NCBI GenBank assembly: GCA_910586315.1
Contig: CAJUIP010000003.1
Span: 62,001-126,000, forward strand
From: an uncultured Lachnospiraceae bacterium
GTDB taxonomy: Bacteria > Bacillota > Clostridia > Lachnospirales > Lachnospiraceae
Reading direction: 5' to 3'
DNA length: 64,000 nt
Shown here: piece after piece, positions 16,234 through 24,218 of the stretch
How positions within the stretch are numbered: position 1 is the first letter of the stretch
Layout of the letters: the number at the start of each line of letters is the position of its first letter
Notes under the pieces: generated by a model
Seen by the model: only the letters and a program-made list of their open reading frames with translations
What the model was told of the DNA's origin: nothing
The model's database searches: none
Program-made: the position numbers and the translations under genes

Positions 16234-17031
16234 ATGGTACAGTATTACAGAGAACTGACAAGACTGGAAATGGAGGCTGTCGATAAAGAGGAAACTGTGG
16301 TGATGATTCCCATTGGCGCCCTGGAGCAGCACGGAAATCAGTGCCCTCTGGGAACCGATGAAATCATTTCCGAGGCGACAGCCAGGAGAATCAAGGAAGC
16401 TCTGGACAGGGAAATTCCCGATTATCCCATGCTTATTTTTCCTCCCATTCCGGTGGGACTCAGCACAGAACACATAAATTTCTGCGGCTCCATTACCTTA
16501 AAACCGGATACGTTTTATCATATGCTTTACGATATCTGCAAAGGCCTGCACCACCATGGGTTTAAGAAAATCGCCATGTTAAACTGCCACGGCGGCAATT
16601 CCCCCATTATTCAGGTTTTAAGCCGGGAGCTTAGAAGCGAGCTGGGTCTGGCCGTGTTTATCATTAACTGCGGCGCATTTTTCGGAAATCAGGCAGTGAA
16701 AGACACGGTGACTCCGGGAAATATATGGGATTTTCATGGCGGTGAGATGGAGACTTCCATGGTCCTAGCGGAGCGGCCGGAGCTTGTGAAGCTCGAGACC
16801 TCTGAAGCTGGAATCCCGAAAAAATTCATGGGAAACAAGACCTTTACCGTATATGGCCCCATTACGATCGGCTGGGTGTCTGAGGAGTGGGTGACAGAGG
16901 ACGGAAAGCCCATCGGAATCGGCGGCGACCCCAAAGGAGCCACGGCCGAAAAGGGCAATCAGATTTATGACAGCTTTGTGGAGTCCATTGTGGCCGGACT
17001 TAAGGAAATCAGGCGGTGGAAAGATCGGTGA
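16234..17031 (+). CDS. creatininase-family amidohydrolase
   Basis: A 265-residue metal-dependent amidohydrolase of the creatininase family. Expected metal ligands are visible: E and H in GALEQHGNQCPLGTDE (with the following D), H in LNCHGGN and E in FHGGEMETSM. Family members hydrolyse creatinine and other cyclic amides or formamides, including ArfB, which deformylates a pyrimidine precursor in archaeal riboflavin synthesis. The gene begins 49 bases after ribU with AGGAG nine bases upstream, so it is probably under the same FMN riboswitch. The link to flavin chemistry is inferred from context only. Confidence 0.85.
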   Translation: MVQYYRELTRLEMEAVDKEETVVMIPIGALEQHGNQCPLGTDEIISEATARRIKEALDREIPDYPMLIFPPIPVGLSTEHINFCGSITLKPDTFYHMLYDICKGLHHHGFKKIAMLNCHGGNSPIIQVLSRELRSELGLAVFIINCGAFFGNQAVKDTVTPGNIWDFHGGEMETSMVLAERPELVKLETSEAGIPKKFMGNKTFTVYGPITIGWVSEEWVTEDGKPIGIGGDPKGATAEKGNQIYDSFVESIVAGLKEIRRWKDR

Positions 17032-17110
17032 AGAAGGAACGAGAGAAAGACTGCACAATAAGGATTGCAAGTGGTTTTCGGTTGTGCTAAACTAAATAAA
17101 ACTCAGAAGA

Positions 17111-17148
17111 ATGAGCACCAGCGGGTTGTTTGCGCCCCTGGTGCTCAT
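17111..17148 (+). other. 11-bp perfect hairpin without a T run
   Basis: ATGAGCACCAG (17111-17121) and CTGGTGCTCAT (17138-17148) form a perfect stem with an extra G/C extension. It lies between the creatininase and tsaC genes. There is no T run on the plus side. It may be a terminator of low efficiency or an mRNA-stabilising structure. Confidence 0.5.
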
Positions 17149-17176
17149 CATGCCATAAAAGAAGCTGACAGAATAA

Positions 17177-18244
17177 ATGGGAATCAATATGAAAACGAAG
17201 ATAATTAAAATTGCTGATAAAAATCAGGTTTGTGATGAGGAACTTCTGGAAGCGGCCGGGATCTTAAAAAAGGGCGGTCTGGTGGCCTTTCCGACAGAGA
17301 CCGTATACGGACTTGGAGCCAACGCCCTGGATGAGACGGCTGCAAAGAAAATTTATGCGGCGAAGGGCCGTCCGTCGGATAATCCGCTAATTGCTCATAT
17401 TTCCTGTATGGAAGAACTGCCGGGCCTTGTGGAGGAAATTCCGGAGGCGGGGAGAAAGTTGGCGGAAAAATTCTGGCCGGGGCCCCTAACCATGATTTTT
17501 CCTAAAAAATCCGTGGTGCCATACGAAACGACAGGAGGTCTTGACACCGTGGCTGTGCGGATGCCCTCGGACCCGGTGGCCAACCGGCTCATTAAGCTGG
17601 CCGGGATTCCGGTGGCAGCTCCCAGCGCCAATACATCCGGACGGCCAAGCCCCACGAGGGCGGAGCATGTGATGGAGGACATGGACGGAAAAATTGAGAT
17701 GATCATTGACGGCGGAGAAGTGGGAATCGGTGTGGAGTCCACCATCGTGGATGTGTCCGGTGCAGCGCCGACACTTTTAAGACCCGGCGCCGTTACCATG
17801 GAAATGCTTTGCGGGACCCTTGGCAGGGTGGATGTGGACCCAGCGATTCTGGGGCCTGTGAGTGCTGATGTGAAGCCTAAGGCGCCGGGAATGAAATACC
17901 GTCACTATGCACCGAGAGCGGATATGGTTCTGGTGGAGGGAGAGATGGAGCAGGTGGCAGCGTACATCAACCGGGAGGCCGGGAAGGCGAGGGAGGCCGG
18001 GAAGCGTGTGGGAATCATCTGTACCAGAGAAAGCCGGGACTATTATCCGGAGGGATTTCTGGAAATCATAGGAAGCCGGGAGAATGAGGAAACGGTGGCC
18101 CATAACCTGTTTGCTGTTCTCCGTGATTTCGATGAGCGGCAGGTGGATTGTATTTTTTCGGAGAGCTTTTCCAGAGACAGCTTGGGACAGGCCATTATGA
18201 ACCGCCTTTGCAAGGCGGCGGGGTACCATATTGTAAAAGTATAA
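17177..18244 (+). CDS. tsaC2: L-threonylcarbamoyladenylate synthase (Sua5/TsaC2)
   Basis: A 355-residue Sua5-type enzyme that makes threonylcarbamoyl-AMP from threonine, bicarbonate and ATP for the t6A modification of ANN-decoding tRNAs. The YrdC domain fills residues about 10-210 (KKGGLVAFPTETVYGLGANA, KIYAAKGRPSDNPLIAHI, FWPGPLTMIF, APSANTSGRPSPT, STIVDVSG). KAPGMKYRHYAPRA starts the C-terminal Sua5 domain. Its length fits Sua5 rather than the shorter TsaC. Neither ATG 17177 nor ATG 17189 has a strong ribosome site; I keep the first. Confidence 0.93.
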   Translation: MGINMKTKIIKIADKNQVCDEELLEAAGILKKGGLVAFPTETVYGLGANALDETAAKKIYAAKGRPSDNPLIAHISCMEELPGLVEEIPEAGRKLAEKFWPGPLTMIFPKKSVVPYETTGGLDTVAVRMPSDPVANRLIKLAGIPVAAPSANTSGRPSPTRAEHVMEDMDGKIEMIIDGGEVGIGVESTIVDVSGAAPTLLRPGAVTMEMLCGTLGRVDVDPAILGPVSADVKPKAPGMKYRHYAPRADMVLVEGEMEQVAAYINREAGKAREAGKRVGIICTRESRDYYPEGFLEIIGSRENEETVAHNLFAVLRDFDERQVDCIFSESFSRDSLGQAIMNRLCKAAGYHIVKV

Positions 18245-18264
18245 ACCTTTGAGGAGGAGAAAAT

Positions 18265-18753
18265 ATGTCGGCAAAGAGAAATGGATATATCACGTGGGAC
18301 GAATATTTTATGGGAGTCGCAAAACTGTCAGCCATGCGTTCCAAGGACCCTAGTACACAAGTGGGAGCCTGTATTGTGAGCGGGGACAATAAGATTTTGT
18401 CCATGGGCTATAACGGATTTCCGAATGGATGCTCGGACGATGAATTTCCGTGGGACAAGGAAGAAAATGACCCCTATGATGAGAAATATTATTATGTGAC
18501 CCACAGTGAGCTGAATGCTATTTTAAATTACCGGGGCGGCAGCCTGGAGGGCAGCAAGCTTTACGTGACCCTGTTTCCCTGCAACGAATGCGCCAAAGCT
18601 ATTATTCAGGCCGGAATCAAGACGATTGTGTATGAGAGCGATAAATACGCCGATTCCTCCGCCACCAGGGCGTCCAAACGGATGTTAAATGCGGCGGGAG
18701 TCCGGTATTACCAGTATCATTCCACCGGAAGAAAGATTGAATATTATGTGTAG
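18265..18753 (+). CDS. deoxycytidylate (dCMP) deaminase family protein
   Basis: A 162-residue zinc deaminase. His80 and Glu82 (THSELNA) plus Cys106 and Cys109 (PCNECAK) form the zinc site and proton shuttle. TWDEYFMGVAKLSAMRSKDPSTQVGAC at the N-terminus is typical of dCMP deaminase/ComEB proteins, which convert dCMP to dUMP for thymidylate synthesis. GAGGAGGAG lies before the ATG. The gene sits tightly between tsaC2 and the radical SAM gene in one probable operon. Confidence 0.92.
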   Translation: MSAKRNGYITWDEYFMGVAKLSAMRSKDPSTQVGACIVSGDNKILSMGYNGFPNGCSDDEFPWDKEENDPYDEKYYYVTHSELNAILNYRGGSLEGSKLYVTLFPCNECAKAIIQAGIKTIVYESDKYADSSATRASKRMLNAAGVRYYQYHSTGRKIEYYV

Positions 18754-18765
18754 CGGAGTCACGGC

Positions 18766-20562
18766 ATGAAATTTTTACTGGCAGCCATAAACGCAAAATA
18801 CATCCATTCCAATCTGGCAGTGTACAGTCTGCGGGCCTTTGCGAATGCTCATGTGCCCGGCGCGGACATCGAAATTGGCGAGTATACCATCAATCATCAA
18901 ATGGACCATATTTTGCGGGATATTTACAGAAGAAAGCCGGATTTTATCGGTTTTTCCTGCTATATCTGGAACATTTCTTATGTGCTGGAACTGGTGAGAG
19001 ACCTTCATAAGGTGCTGCCGGAACTGGAAATTTGGATGGGCGGCCCGGAGGTGTCCTATGATGCCGGGGAGCTCCTTTCTAATGAGCCGGAGATCCGCGG
19101 CGTCATGCGCGGCGAAGGAGAACTTACCTTTACGGAGGTGGTGAAAGCCTATATGACCGGGAAGGGATGGAATCTTAAGACCGAACAGCTTCTTTCCGGC
19201 ACGGCGGGGATTACGTACCGGGCCGGAGATATCCGGGAAACCATGCCGCAGAGATTCCTTGCCATGGATGAAATTCCCTTTCCTTATAAGGATATGACCG
19301 GTTTCGAAAACAGGATTGTTTATTACGAAAGCAGCCGGGGCTGTCCCTTTTCCTGCAGCTACTGTCTGTCGTCCATTGATAAAGCCGTCCGCTTCCGGAG
19401 TCTTTCTCTTGTGAAGCAGGAGCTGGATTTCTTCCTGGATCATAAGGTCCCTCAGGTAAAATTTGTGGACAGGACCTTTAACTGTAAACGGGATCATACG
19501 CTCGAAATCTGGCGCCATATCATGGAGCATGATAATGGAATCACCAATTTCCATTTTGAAGTGTCGGCGGATCTTTTTGACGAGGAAGAGCTTGAGGCCA
19601 TAGCCCGCATGCGTCCCGGCCTGATTCAGCTTGAAATTGGCGTTCAGTCCACGAACCCGGATACCATAACGGAAATCAGACGGAAAATGAACCTGGACCG
19701 CTTAAAAGCCGCTGTCTCCAGAGTCCATGGATACAGGAATACCCATCAGCACCTGGATCTAATCGCAGGTCTGCCCCATGAGGGAATGGACTCCTTTTTA
19801 AGGTCCTTTGACGACGTATACCGCATGGAGCCGGACCAGCTTCAGCTTGGCTTTTTAAAGGTCCTGAAGGGTTCCTATATGGCCGAACAGGTCAAAGACT
19901 ACGGCCTGCGTTACCGGGCGGTTCCGCCCTATGAGGTATTGTCCACCAGGTGGCTTTCCTATGGGGATGTCATCCGCCTTAAGGAGATGGAGGAGATGGT
20001 GGAAGTGCATTATAACAGCGGACAGTTCAAACGCACCCTGGCGCTTTTGTGGCGGGAATTTCCTGCCCCGTCAGTCATGTTTCTTTCCCTGGCCGGTTAT
20101 TATGCGGCGCACGGGCTGTTCGGGCCAAGCCAAAGCCGGATTGCAAGATATGAAATTTTGTATGGGTTTATAAAAACGCAGTTTGCCGGAGAGAAAGAAA
20201 AGCTGTCTGCATTCCGGGACAGCCTGATGTTTGATCTGTATCTTCGGGAAAATGCCAAAAGCCGGCCGTCCTTTGCCATGGACCAGACGCCTTTTAAAAG
20301 ACATATCCGGGAGTTTTTCGTGCTGGAGGAGGAACAACCCCGCTGGCTTTTGGGCTATGAAGGCTATGACAGCAGACAGACAAGCAAAATGGCCCATCTG
20401 GAGGCTATGGAGGACGGAAGCTTTCTTTTATTTGATTATAAAAACCGTGATCCCCTGGATAAAAACGCGGCGGCCATGCGGTTTTCATATACGGAAAATA
20501 AAAACTCCAGGGTGTCTGGATTCGGAGCGTGGAATCAATTACCGCTTTTTTCTGAATTATGA
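18766..20562 (+). CDS. B12-binding-domain radical SAM protein (DUF4080)
   Basis: A 598-residue protein with an N-terminal cobalamin-binding-like Rossmann domain (residues 1-135: LLAAINAKYIHSNLAVYSLR, DFIGFSCYIWNISYV). A radical SAM domain follows, with its cluster motif CPFSCSYC near residue 195. The C-terminal region after about residue 380 matches DUF4080 (FKRTLALLWREF, HIREFFVLEEEQPRWLLGYE). Such proteins carry a [4Fe-4S] cluster and perform radical chemistry of unknown substrate. The stop overlaps a possible early start of the next gene. The B12-binding histidine motif is not clear, so cobalamin binding is uncertain. Confidence 0.88.
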   Translation: MKFLLAAINAKYIHSNLAVYSLRAFANAHVPGADIEIGEYTINHQMDHILRDIYRRKPDFIGFSCYIWNISYVLELVRDLHKVLPELEIWMGGPEVSYDAGELLSNEPEIRGVMRGEGELTFTEVVKAYMTGKGWNLKTEQLLSGTAGITYRAGDIRETMPQRFLAMDEIPFPYKDMTGFENRIVYYESSRGCPFSCSYCLSSIDKAVRFRSLSLVKQELDFFLDHKVPQVKFVDRTFNCKRDHTLEIWRHIMEHDNGITNFHFEVSADLFDEEELEAIARMRPGLIQLEIGVQSTNPDTITEIRRKMNLDRLKAAVSRVHGYRNTHQHLDLIAGLPHEGMDSFLRSFDDVYRMEPDQLQLGFLKVLKGSYMAEQVKDYGLRYRAVPPYEVLSTRWLSYGDVIRLKEMEEMVEVHYNSGQFKRTLALLWREFPAPSVMFLSLAGYYAAHGLFGPSQSRIARYEILYGFIKTQFAGEKEKLSAFRDSLMFDLYLRENAKSRPSFAMDQTPFKRHIREFFVLEEEQPRWLLGYEGYDSRQTSKMAHLEAMEDGSFLLFDYKNRDPLDKNAAAMRFSYTENKNSRVSGFGAWNQLPLFSEL

Positions 20563-20624
20563 AACCCTATGGAGGAGATGAGAAAACTCTGAGTGCCATA
20601 AAAAGAAAGGCTGGTGGCAGAAAT

Positions 20625-21362
20625 ATGACGAATTCCTATGTGGCTGTGGATCTGGAGACCACGGGAATCGGGGCGAAAAAAGAAAAAATTACAGAAATTG
20701 CCATGGTAAAAGCAGTGGACGGCCAGGTGACGGATACGTTTCATACTTTAATCAATCCCCACAGAAAAATTCCGGAAGAAATTGTAAAGCTTACGGGAAT
20801 TGACGATGAGATGGTGAAGGATGCGCCGGGGATAGAGATCGTTATGCCAAAGGTAATCCGGTTTTGCGAGGGATTTCCGATTCTGGGGCACCAGGTCATT
20901 TTTGACTACGGGTTTTTGAAGCAGGCGGCAGTAAACCAGAAGCTGGAGTTTGAAAAAGAGGGAATTGATACCCTGAAAATCTGCCGGACGGTGATGCCTG
21001 CGGAAGAAAAGAAAAATCTGGGAGCGGCCTGTGCGTATTTTGGCATCCATCCGGATACTGCCCACCGGGCTTTGTCGGATGCCATGGCAGCTCATCTTCT
21101 CTATACGGAGATGAAAAAGCGCTTCGGAGAAGAAAAAAACGAGCTTTTTGAAGCAAGATCTCTGCAATATAAGGCAAAAAAGGAAAAACTTGCTACAAAA
21201 AGGCAAAAACAACACTTGCAGGATTTAGTAAAATATCATAGAATAAACGTGGCTGTCCAGATTGAGCATATGTCCGGAAATGAAATTTCGAGAATGATCG
21301 ACAAAATTATTTTGAACTATGGACGGATTCCGAAAAAACAAGGAGGACAGAGGCAGGGATAA
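20625..21362 (+). CDS. DEDD-family 3'-5' exonuclease (PolC/DnaQ-like)
   Basis: A 245-residue protein whose first 170 residues form a DnaQ-like exonuclease domain. DEDDh motifs are visible: VAVDLETTGIG (ExoI), LGHQVIFDYGFLKQ (ExoII) and HRALSDAMA (ExoIII, with its histidine and aspartate). A basic tail follows (YKAKKEKLATKRQKQ). These proteins degrade DNA or RNA from the 3' end in repair or processing. I prefer the ATG at 20625, right before the fold begins; an ATG at 20559 overlaps the previous stop but has no ribosome site. Confidence 0.85.
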   Translation: MTNSYVAVDLETTGIGAKKEKITEIAMVKAVDGQVTDTFHTLINPHRKIPEEIVKLTGIDDEMVKDAPGIEIVMPKVIRFCEGFPILGHQVIFDYGFLKQAAVNQKLEFEKEGIDTLKICRTVMPAEEKKNLGAACAYFGIHPDTAHRALSDAMAAHLLYTEMKKRFGEEKNELFEARSLQYKAKKEKLATKRQKQHLQDLVKYHRINVAVQIEHMSGNEISRMIDKIILNYGRIPKKQGGQRQG

Positions 21363-21405
21363 TTTTCTGAAATCGAGATAAAATGAAATAAAAGAGGTGA
21401 ATGCT

Positions 21406-21522
21406 TTGCTAAATTTAAATGATAAGAAGACGAGAAAAATTTTTTCGACGGTGGTCATCGTGATTGTTGTTCTGGCAATGGTTCTTCCGATGGTTTTAGG
21501 ATCTTTATTATCTGTTATTTAG
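21406..21522 (+). CDS. 38-residue single-span membrane peptide
   Basis: TTG at 21406 lies seven bases after GAGGTG and opens a 38-codon frame: a basic start (LNLNDKKTRKIF), a long hydrophobic helix (TVVIVIVVLAMVLPMVLG) and a short tail. An ATG at 21401 is in another frame and stops at once. The composition is that of a genuine small membrane protein oriented with its N-terminus inside. Function unknown. It sits between the exonuclease and VanW genes. Confidence 0.55.
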   Translation: MLNLNDKKTRKIFSTVVIVIVVLAMVLPMVLGSLLSVI

Positions 21523-21539
21523 AATAAAAGGAGAAAATT

Positions 21540-23135
21540 ATGAAACAATATGTGTGGAGTGCAGGTGTGACGGCAGCCATAGCAGCCGGCCTGGTTTTCA
21601 TGGCACCGTTTTCCGCACACGCAGAGGAGCCTATTCCGGGCGGAGTCTTTGTGGGGAGCCTCAGTCTGGAAGGTCTGACCGAGAAAGAGGCAGAGGAAAA
21701 GGTAGCCGGATATGTGGAGGAAAAACTGAACCAGACGATCACGCTCGAAGTGAATGGAACGCAGGTTTCAGCCAACGCGGAGGAACTGGGGCTTAGCTGG
21801 GGAAATAAAGATGCGGTGGATGATGCCTTAAGAGGCACAGAGATCAAGGGAAATCTGGTCAGGCGTTACATGAAGAAAAAAGATTTGGAGGTTAATCCTG
21901 TAAAGATTGACCTGGATATGGATGTAGACCAGGAAAAGATTTCCGCTTTCGTAAGCGAGAAATGCGGAGCGGTCGTGACAGAACCTCAGAATGCAGCGAT
22001 TACGAAGCAGGACGGGGAATTTATTATCACGCCGGAGGTGGTGGGAACCACAGTGGATATCGAAGCCACAAAAAATTCCCTGAATGAAGCTTTAAACGGC
22101 GAGGGAACAGATGGAATTGCCATTGCGGCCACGGTGACGGAAAAGGAACCGGAGATAACCGCCGAGGACCTTGCATCCATAAAGGATGTACTGGGAACAT
22201 TCTCCACTGATTTCAGCAGCAGCGGCGCCTCCCGTTCCACGAACCTGGCAGTGGGAGCCTCAAAAATAAACGGGCATGTTTTAATGCCGGGTCAGGTGCT
22301 TTCCGGCTACGAATGTATGCAGCCGTTTACGGTGGAGAACGGATACCGAACGGCCACAGCCTATGAAAACGGCAGATCCGTTGACAGCATCGGCGGAGGC
22401 GTGTGTCAGATTTCCACAACTCTTTATAACGCGTCGCTGCTTGCGGAGCTGGATATTGTACAGCGTCAGAATCATTCTATGACTATCGGCTATGTAAAGC
22501 CGTCCATGGATGCCGCGATTGCGGGAACTTATAAGGACCTTAAAATATCCAACCCCTACGACACGCCTGTTTATGTGGAGGGGTATACGTCAGGAAAAAC
22601 ACTGACCTTTACGATTTATGGAAAAGAAACGCGTCCGGCTAACAGGACGATAAAATTTGAGTCCCAGACGCTTCAGCGAATCGACCCGGGCGAGCCTGTG
22701 GAACAGGTGGATAATACTTTAATGCCCGGACAGAGAGTGAAAGTTCAGTCGAGCCATACTGGTCTTAGGTCCCAGCTATATAAATGTGTATATATGGACG
22801 GAGAGCTGAAAGAACGGACGCTCCTCAACGCGGACACCTATAATGCGTCCAAGGCCATTTACCGGGTGGGTCCGGCAGCTCCGGCTGTGGCCCCGGTGGA
22901 GGAAACTCCGGCCGCACCGGAACCGACACAGCCCGCGGAAACTCCGGCGGCTCCCGCAGAGCCCGCGCCGACGGAAACACAACCCCTCGGCCCCGGCTAT
23001 GAGTATGGTCCGGGAATGCCCGCACCTTCGCCGGCCCCCACAGAGGCAGCCCCCGCAGAGCCTGCTCCTGCAGAGCCGGCCCCAGTGGAGACTCCGGACC
23101 CCGCACCTCTCACGGAGGGCCCGGGAGGAGAGTAA
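21540..23135 (+). CDS. VanW family cell-surface protein
   Basis: A 531-residue exported protein. A signal peptide covers residues 1-29 (hydrophobic core VTAAIAAGLVFMAPFSAHA). Two peptidoglycan-binding-like domains lie at about 35-220 (VGSLSLEGLTEKEAEEKV). A VanW domain follows at about 230-360 (NINGHVLMPGQVLSGYE-like region, GGGVCQISTTLYNA, ELDIVQRQNHSM), then a G5-like region. The last 90 residues are a Pro/Ala/Glu-rich linker with repeated PAPAEPAP units and no sorting signal. Family members are linked to vancomycin clusters and the cell envelope; the exact activity is unknown. AAAGGAG precedes the ATG. Confidence 0.88.
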   Translation: MKQYVWSAGVTAAIAAGLVFMAPFSAHAEEPIPGGVFVGSLSLEGLTEKEAEEKVAGYVEEKLNQTITLEVNGTQVSANAEELGLSWGNKDAVDDALRGTEIKGNLVRRYMKKKDLEVNPVKIDLDMDVDQEKISAFVSEKCGAVVTEPQNAAITKQDGEFIITPEVVGTTVDIEATKNSLNEALNGEGTDGIAIAATVTEKEPEITAEDLASIKDVLGTFSTDFSSSGASRSTNLAVGASKINGHVLMPGQVLSGYECMQPFTVENGYRTATAYENGRSVDSIGGGVCQISTTLYNASLLAELDIVQRQNHSMTIGYVKPSMDAAIAGTYKDLKISNPYDTPVYVEGYTSGKTLTFTIYGKETRPANRTIKFESQTLQRIDPGEPVEQVDNTLMPGQRVKVQSSHTGLRSQLYKCVYMDGELKERTLLNADTYNASKAIYRVGPAAPAVAPVEETPAAPEPTQPAETPAAPAEPAPTETQPLGPGYEYGPGMPAPSPAPTEAAPAEPAPAEPAPVETPDPAPLTEGPGGE

Positions 23136-23149
23136 TCGGTAACAAAACT

Positions 23150-23782
23150 ATGATGAAAAAAATAGACAGAGAGCCTAATGGCAGGCGAAGCTTTATCCCG
23201 GGACAGGACCTGGTGGCAGCCGGAGTGATTGGCAAGACCGGAGCCAGGGCCGTTCTGGAAAAAAAAGAAATTTATTTGAATTCCCGGTTCCATCCGGCAT
23301 TTATAAGACGGCTCAAAGCGGCGGCAGGTGAAAAAATCTGCCTGACTCCGGAGGTTCTTATGGAGCTTGGAGCGGCAGAATGGGAATACATAGAAGAGGG
23401 CGGCATTTTAGCGGCCCTCTGGCGTTTATCGGGGGCTTATGAGCAGGGAATTTCATTTTCCCTCCTTAAAATACCGGTAAGCCAGGAAATTATAGAGGCG
23501 TGTGAACTTTTCGACTTAAACCCGTATCGGCTCTGGTGCGGCGAATGCGTTCTCGTTGCGGCGGATCATGGACAGGACATGGTGTGCGCCCTGGAAGAGA
23601 AAGGAATTCGGGCAGCAGTCATTGGCAAAGTGGAAAAGGGAATTACAAGAAGGATGACAGGGATCGGCGGGACAGGATATCTGGAGCGGCCCCAGCCGGA
23701 CGAAGTATACAAGATCATTGACGAGGAGGATTACCATGAGGGAAAAAATACTGGCGATTATCGAAAAGAACAGCAGAATTGA
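23150..23782 (+). CDS. stand-alone AIR synthase C-terminal domain protein (HypE/ThiL-like)
   Basis: A 210-residue protein whose region from about residue 85 matches the C-terminal domain of the PurM/HypE/ThiL superfamily (GGILAALWRLSGAYEQGISFSLLKIPV, LFDLNPYRLWCGECVLVAAD, IRAAVIGKVEKG). The N-terminal ATP-binding domain of that family is missing; instead there are about 80 residues with PGQDLVAAGVIGKTGARAV. It may have lost catalysis or act with a partner. GGAGGAG is 18 bases upstream of the ATG, unusually far. The end overlaps the Lrp gene, so the two are translationally coupled. Confidence 0.75.
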   Translation: MMKKIDREPNGRRSFIPGQDLVAAGVIGKTGARAVLEKKEIYLNSRFHPAFIRRLKAAAGEKICLTPEVLMELGAAEWEYIEEGGILAALWRLSGAYEQGISFSLLKIPVSQEIIEACELFDLNPYRLWCGECVLVAADHGQDMVCALEEKGIRAAVIGKVEKGITRRMTGIGGTGYLERPQPDEVYKIIDEEDYHEGKNTGDYRKEQQN

Positions 23783-24218
23783 TCTGGCGGACCTGGCGGC
23801 CCTTTTGGGGGAAAGCGAGGCCGCGGTGGCCAATGAGATCGCGGATATGGAAAAAGAAAATATTATCTGCGGCTACCATACGATGATAAACTGGGATAAG
23901 ACCAGCGATGAAAAAGTAACCGCCCTCATTGAGGTAAAGGTAACTCCTCAGCGGGGTATGGGCTTTGAAAAGCTGGCGGAGCGCATTTATCAGTACAGCG
24001 AGGTAAACTCCATGTATCTGATGTCCGGCGCGTATGACTTCACGGTCATTCTGGAAGGAAAGACCATGCGTGAAGTGGCTCAGTTCGTATCGGAAAAGCT
24101 GGCTACCATGAATTATGTCTTAAGTACTGCAACACATTTTATTTTAAAAAAGTACAAAGACCATGGAACTGTTATGTGTGAAAAACCTGAAGACGAAAGG
24201 ATGCTGATTACTCCGTGA
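23736..24218 (+). CDS. Lrp/AsnC family transcriptional regulator
   Basis: A 160-residue protein with an N-terminal helix-turn-helix (residues 1-55, NSRIDLADLAALLGESEAAVANEIADM) and a C-terminal RAM effector domain (VTALIEVKVTPQRGMGFEKLAERI, VNSMYLMSGAYDFTVILEGK). Lrp proteins sense amino acids and act as oligomers. GAGGAGG lies seven bases upstream of ATG 23736. Its stop overlaps the GTG start of the aminotransferase, which it probably regulates or serves. Confidence 0.9.
   Translation: MREKILAIIEKNSRIDLADLAALLGESEAAVANEIADMEKENIICGYHTMINWDKTSDEKVTALIEVKVTPQRGMGFEKLAERIYQYSEVNSMYLMSGAYDFTVILEGKTMREVAQFVSEKLATMNYVLSTATHFILKKYKDHGTVMCEKPEDERMLITP

Noticed and set aside
18775..19554. 259-codon minus-strand open frame
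   Set aside because: It is a shadow of the radical SAM gene on the other strand, which has a clear CxxxCxxC motif.
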